Shown here piece by piece: positions 59,648 to 64,000 of a DNA stretch of 64,000 bases. Under the pieces are notes generated by a model. That model had not been told where the DNA came from and ran no database searches. It worked only from the letters and a program-made list of their open reading frames with translations. Position numbers and translations under genes: made by a program. Every line of letters begins with the position of its first letter. Position 1 is the stretch's first letter. This DNA comes from Paramecium pentaurelia. Its lineage: Eukaryota > Ciliophora > Oligohymenophorea > Peniculida > Parameciidae. The DNA lies in the NCBI GenBank assembly GCA_905183005.1, contig CAJJDO010000028.1, positions 62,001 to 126,000 of the forward strand. The letters are read 5' to 3'.

Positions 59648-60338
59648 TGAATTTTGATAAATATGATTTAGAAAAAATATATAATTAATGAAAATATATT
59701 AGTAATCTTAAAGCATTGTAAATAATTAGATGATGTTTCACACAAAGTTAAACATAAATATTTTTAGAGCTATTTTACATTTTGCATTGAAAGATCAAAA
59801 AAATACTTTATTTACGAATTAAGTAAATTTCTAACTTGAAAATGAATATATTATTGAATTTTATTAGTTTAATTATATATTGTCTAAGATTTACTAAATT
59901 TTACTATTATTATTCATCCATTTAGATACAATATTGATAATTAATAGTTTCTATTAATATAGATATTTGATATGTATTAAAATTGTTATTATTAATCGAT
60001 TCAGTATACTAATTAGCATTCAGGAATTTTCACTTTTTATAGGATAATTGTTTTTATCTATTTTCGTTTTTATATTTCACTTAAATACACTATGTTTCTT
60101 AATAAAATTTAGACAATTAAAAATTGATAAATTACAACCTTTTCATTTAATATCATTTATTCTAAAAAAATTAAATTTCATACATTCCTAAACCCAAATA
60201 TATTCTCAAATATTGTAAAATTAATTGATATCTAAATATTGTATGTTGGCCCACAAAATACATTAAATAATTAAAATTAATCATATTAAAAATTATGTTT
60301 TTTAATATTACTTTAAGAAAAAAATTAAATTGTTTATG
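59648..60338. other. AT-rich spacer
   Basis: 690 bp, nothing recognised. Confidence 0.5.
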
Positions 60339-61135
60339 GACTATCCAAAGCTTGTATATATTAAGAAAGATTCCAGATATATTTCATTACCAAAAAATCA
60401 AAACTTAATTAAACAAATTTTTAGTTCCATTCTCTAAGTTCTAAAATTGTCTACAATGCTAAAATTTGACTTTAATGGAAATATATGTATGTAAGATTCA
60501 TAATTTAAGGAACTTTATGAATTGGAAGATCAAAATAAAGAATAAATTGTTATTTACTGAAAAGATGAAGATGAGAAATATTATAGTGAAAATATATATT
60601 AAATTATGATTTGTAATAATTAAAGCAAAAGATTTATTCGTCCATTTTTCATCATTTTCTCAAAAGGTTCTTCTATATTGAAAGGATAAGTTCATATTAA
60701 CAAATATGAAAAGTAAATATTGGCAAAATAAAATGACTAATTTTTAAGAGAATTTGAAGTAAAAAAATAAAAGGATGAGTTATTCTAATAATGAATTTAT
60801 AGTAAAAGGAAATACAGAGAGTTTAGATGTAGATTATATTAAATTAAGATAATATGATAAAGATAGACTTATATACTTAAATAATAAATACTTTTATATA
60901 ATTATTAGAATGTGATTCAGCTAAAACAAACCGATTATTATTTTATTGGATTTTAAGAATAAGAATATGATGGGAAGGCCAAAAAAAATAATTATAATTT
61001 TAATAGAAAAAGAATCTAGAGAAATAAGAATTGAAATAAAAGAAATTTTAATTGGCATAAATAAAATGATAATATGAAGATGATGAAAAATAAAAAGTTG
61101 GATTTAATCCAAATTATTAGAGGTAAAGAGTTTTA
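60339..61135 (+). pseudogene. Probable decayed or frame-disrupted gene
   Basis: Starts MDYPKLVYIKKDSRYISLPK and reads well to KEQIVIY, where a TGA follows and the same frame goes on as KDEDEKYYSENIYQ to KDELFQQ. A Trp (TGG) would fit at the TGA. Beyond that, plausible segments (SNNEFIVKGNTESLDVDYIK, LKQTDYYFIGFQEQEYDG) lie in other frames without usable GT...AG introns between them. Composition is that of a coding region, the frame is not. It may be a pseudogene or carry sequencing errors. The first 40 residues could be a small beta-grasp fold; this is weak. Confidence 0.5.
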
Positions 61136-61301
61136 AAATATTTATTTAGGATATGAAACCATATACACTAAATATGAATTTTAAATCTATCTAACTAAAT
61201 AGTTTAAATCTGTAAAATAATATGTTTTTTTATTATTTTTACATATCTCTAGAAATATTTTTGATATATATATAAATTATTATCAAATATATATTATTTT
61301 A

Positions 61302-62308
61302 ATGGGAAATTGTTAGGCAACATGTTGCAACAAAGAAGGAGAGATTGTTGTGAAAGAAAATTATAAAAGTGATTTTGAAATGGATGATAATAGTGATGTT
61401 GTTAATTCTATTGTTTCCATTAAGACAACAAATCAATAGAGAGAAAGAGATAAATTTAAAATAGACCTTGAATAAAGTAAAAGGGAAGGAACCTAATTTT
61501 ATTGCAATACTCGAACAAAGTTTCCAGCTGTTTAAATTGATAAAGATACTCTATATGAAGGAGAATGGTTGTTAGGCAAACGTGATGGAATTGGAAGGGT
61601 AGTTTGGTCTGATGGCTCTTGTTATGAAGGGGAATGGAAAGATGATAAGAGTTCTGGAATAGGTAAATTAATTCATGCCGATGGAGATATTTATGAAGGA
61701 GAATTTAATAATGATAAGGCAAATGGAAAAGGTGTATATACACATGTAAACGGAGCTAGATATGAAGGAGATGTATTTTGTATTTTGATTTAAATAGTGG
61801 CTAGATGCTTAATAACATGGTTAAGGTGTTGAAGTTTGGCCTGATGGATCTAAGTATGAAGGAACTTATGCAAATGGAAAAAAAAATGGATAAGGAATCT
61901 TATATTTTGCTGATGGATCAAAATATGAAGGCAATTTTGTGGATAATGAAATTGATGGATATGGAACTTATGAATGGCCAGATCATAGAATATATATTGG
62001 AGAATGGAAAAACAATAAAATGAATGGTCATGGGAAGTTGATGTGGAATGATGGCAGAAAATTTGAAGGGGTATAAGCAGTCACACTTATGAGAGGAATA
62101 TGTAAATGATCTCAAGCACGGACCTGGGATTTTTGAATGGGCTGATGGAAGGAAATATGAGGGGTAGTGGATTGATGGTTCTTAATAAGGAATTGGCATA
62201 TATCATTTAGGAAATGGTATCTAGAGATATGGTATATGGAAAAATGGAACTAGGTAGAGATGGTTGACAGAAGAAGAGATAGAACAATTTTTAAAGAATA
62301 AACAATGA
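61302..62308 (+). CDS. MORN-repeat protein with N-terminal myristoylation signal (paralogue of 46936-48103)
   Basis: 318 aa with two 25-nt introns (the second, GTATAAGCAG...TATGAGAG, uses the second AG of a GAGAG end). N-terminus MGNCQATCCNKEGE offers Gly2 for myristate and Cys4, Cys8 and Cys9 for palmitate. From residue 85 about nine MORN units follow: YEGEWLLGKRDGIGRVVW, YEGEWKDDKSSGIGKLI, YEGEFNNDKANGKGVYT, YEGTYANGKKNGQGILYF, YIGEWKNNKMNGHGKLMW, YEGQWIDGSQQGIGIYHL. The C-terminus RWLTEEEIEQFLKNKQ is unique. Unit-by-unit similarity to the minus-strand MORN gene 14 kb away shows a shared origin. Confidence 0.9.
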
Positions 62309-62805
62309 TTATTATTACCTTATTATCAATTTTATATATACTTTAAATAAATATTAAAGTCTATTTCATTTGAGAAAATTCTTATTTAAGTAATAATCTA
62401 TTAAATCTATTTCTCTCATAATCTTAATACTATTTGTCAATATCTATATAAACAAATGTTTTTGATTTAGTAGCCTTAACATAAATAAAAATCTAATTAA
62501 ATTGTAATTTCTTTTCTTTATAGACAGACTTAATTTTAGAAAAAGAACTTTACCCATCTTTTTCTGAGAAAAATAAGAATTATTAAATTAAAAAATATAA
62601 TTATATTTTTTTATTTTAAGGTATAAAATATCCAATAAAAATAAGTTATGATGATAATTTTACAAAAATTATTCTAAAATATTAAAATTAACAATTGTTT
62701 ACTAATCTTATGAAAATATTGTTATCTATAAAAAAGTGAAATATAGACAAGGATAATTAATATTTAGAGTATCATGTAAGAATGTAATTAAATAATATAT
62801 CATAA
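62309..62805. other. AT-rich spacer
   Basis: 500 bp between two same-strand genes; nothing recognised. Confidence 0.5.
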
Positions 62806-64000
62806 ATGTCATCGATAACAATTCCAATGATAACATAAGCTCATCGTCTTTAAAAGGACAGCTCCTTAAATTTTAAGACAAAGTTGTAGAGATCTCTTAG
62901 ATTATCTGAGAAATATCATTGCAATATTCATTTGAAGAGAGAAGATTAATAACAAATCAGAGTATTTAAAATGAGAGGTGCATTCAACTCTTTTATGAGT
63001 TTAAGTCAAGAACAGAGAACAAAAGGGTTAGTTACAGTAAGTGATGGTAATTTTGCAGAGGCATTTGCCTTCTTTTGCAATCATTTCAAAATTAAAGGTA
63101 CATCAATTATATTAAAAGGTAGGAACTGTTTTTTTGCCAGAAGTATGCTTTTAATGGAAAATAGAAATAATTTAGAAGTATGGAAAGGATTATGTTGAAA
63201 TAAGAAGTGTTGGAGAATCATTTGATGAAGCTGAAGCTGCAGCTTAAGAATATATAAAATAGCATGATAAAATAATGATACATCCATGTGATAATGTTAA
63301 AGCAATCATAGGAAATGCAACAATAGTATTATATAATTTATTTATTTTAAAGGGCATAGAAATAATAGAAGATTTTCCAGGAGAGGTTGATTATGTTTTT
63401 GTTCCAGTTGGAGCAGGAGCATTGGCAGCTGGAATAGCAACTTACTTTAAAGCATTGTCTCCAAATACAAAAATAATTGGTGTTTAACCTGATGGAGCAG
63501 CATCTATGAAAGCATCTTTTGATGCTAATAAAATTGTGACAATTGATAGCATGTCTAGATTTTGTGATGGATCTGCTGTAAAAACAGTTCCTAAAATAAC
63601 ATTTGATATTTGTTAACATAATTTAGATGGTTTAGCAGTAGTACCTGAAGGAAAAGTAAGTTCAACCATTCTTGAATTATATAATTAAGGAATAGCAGTA
63701 GAACCAGCAGGAGTAATAATATTATAAATAACTTTTAGGCATTAGCAGTATCTGTTTTAGATCAATATGCATCAGATATAAAAGATAAAAATGTTGTCTG
63801 TTTAATATCAGGAGGAACAGTGGATCTTTCAAGATTTGATGAATTTAAAGAGCATTCTTAATTATTTGAAGGATTGAAATACTTCTTTTTGATTTAAATT
63901 CCATTCAGACCTGGTATTCTTAAGAGCTTTGTTAGTTTGTAATTATAAATACTAATATTAGATGTTTAGGACCAGATGATGAAATTAGTCATATTCAATT
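62806..64000 (+). CDS. Threonine dehydratase-like PLP enzyme, 3' end outside the window
   Basis: Fold-type II PLP enzyme of the threonine dehydratase/serine racemase group, which deaminates Thr to 2-oxobutanoate. Three introns are visible: 25 nt (GTACATCAAT...AAGGTAG, restoring KIKGTVFLPE), 26 nt and 23 nt. Landmarks: HLKREDQQQIRVFKMRGAFN with the Schiff-base Lys in FKMRGA, SDGNFAEAFAFF (usual SxGNHxQ), YGKDYVEIRSVGESFDEA, IHPCDNVKAIIGNATI (the usual FDxxxxxxGQGT), PVGAGALAAGIATYFKAL (usual GGGGL), IIGVQPDGAASMKASF and LISGGTVDLSRF. An ACT-like segment begins at FFLIQIPFRPGILKSF. Several normally fixed residues are altered (SDGNF for SAGNH, GAGAL for GGGGL), so substrate or activity may differ. 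The first 40 residues are less certain. Confidence 0.82.

Noticed and set aside
63347..63619. Minus-strand Cys-rich ORF
   Set aside because: Antisense of the PLP-enzyme gene; its cysteines come from Ala/Gly codons on the other strand.

Overview
ORGANISM. This is ciliate somatic (macronuclear) DNA, most likely from Paramecium. TAA and TAG occur throughout conserved protein domains where glutamine is expected, and TGA is the only stop that closes genes. Genes are packed tightly on both strands and are cut by very small introns (about 20-35 nt, usually GTA...TAG, most often about 25 nt). AT content is very high. Conventional ORF finders see only shards of these genes. The exon models here were built by reading across the mini-introns, and for nearly every gene the spliced length is an exact multiple of three. 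Genus-level assignment rests on intron size and code; the species is not decided.

LAYOUT. 1-10 kb: end of an unknown gene, a Josephin-UIM-UBX ataxin-3 homologue, a cyclophilin, a decayed MORN gene, a 1,096-bp exact duplication around a single N (almost certainly an assembly artefact), three unknown proteins and a large C2-like/DUF1765-like protein. 10-20 kb: SART1/Snu66 splicing factor, TCTP, an LRR protein with a cysteine-rich tail, a double cyclic-nucleotide-binding-domain protein, and a degenerate hybrid histidine kinase. 20-30 kb: WDR26/GID7-like LisH-WD40 protein, ABHD17-like hydrolase, coiled-coil protein, membrane RING E3, a tiny helix-turn-helix protein and a large MORN protein. 30-40 kb: MYND-zinc-finger Aurora-like kinase, a one-repeat Myb protein, a Notum/pectin-acetylesterase-like secreted hydrolase, an ULK/ATG1-like kinase, an SLC22-like transporter and an SCP/NIF phosphatase. 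40-50 kb: a cyclophilin fused to a fructose-bisphosphatase-like domain, an HMG-box protein, a cyclic-nucleotide-gated-type K+ channel with a CCHC knuckle and a myristoylated MORN protein. 49-58 kb: a two-TM sensor with HAMP-like linker, an NT-C2 coiled-coil protein, an MFSD1-like transporter and an HP1-like chromodomain protein. 58-64 kb: poorly populated AT-rich DNA, a probable decayed gene, a second myristoylated MORN paralogue and the start of a threonine-dehydratase-like enzyme.

HOW THE GENES WORK TOGETHER. This is an ordinary eukaryotic chromosome segment, not an operon: neighbours share no pathway. Recurrent themes are cyclic-nucleotide and phospho-signalling (cNBD protein, CNG-type K+ channel, two protein kinases, pseudo-histidine kinase), ubiquitin biology (ataxin-3, RING, WDR26) and MORN proteins (three intact, one decayed). 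The most unusual items are fusion or degenerate proteins: cyclophilin plus FBPase-like, MYND plus Aurora-like kinase, LRR plus cysteine-rich tail, and a histidine-kinase/receiver protein that has lost its phospho-transfer residues. No tRNA, rRNA, CRISPR, transposon or telomeric repeat was recognised.
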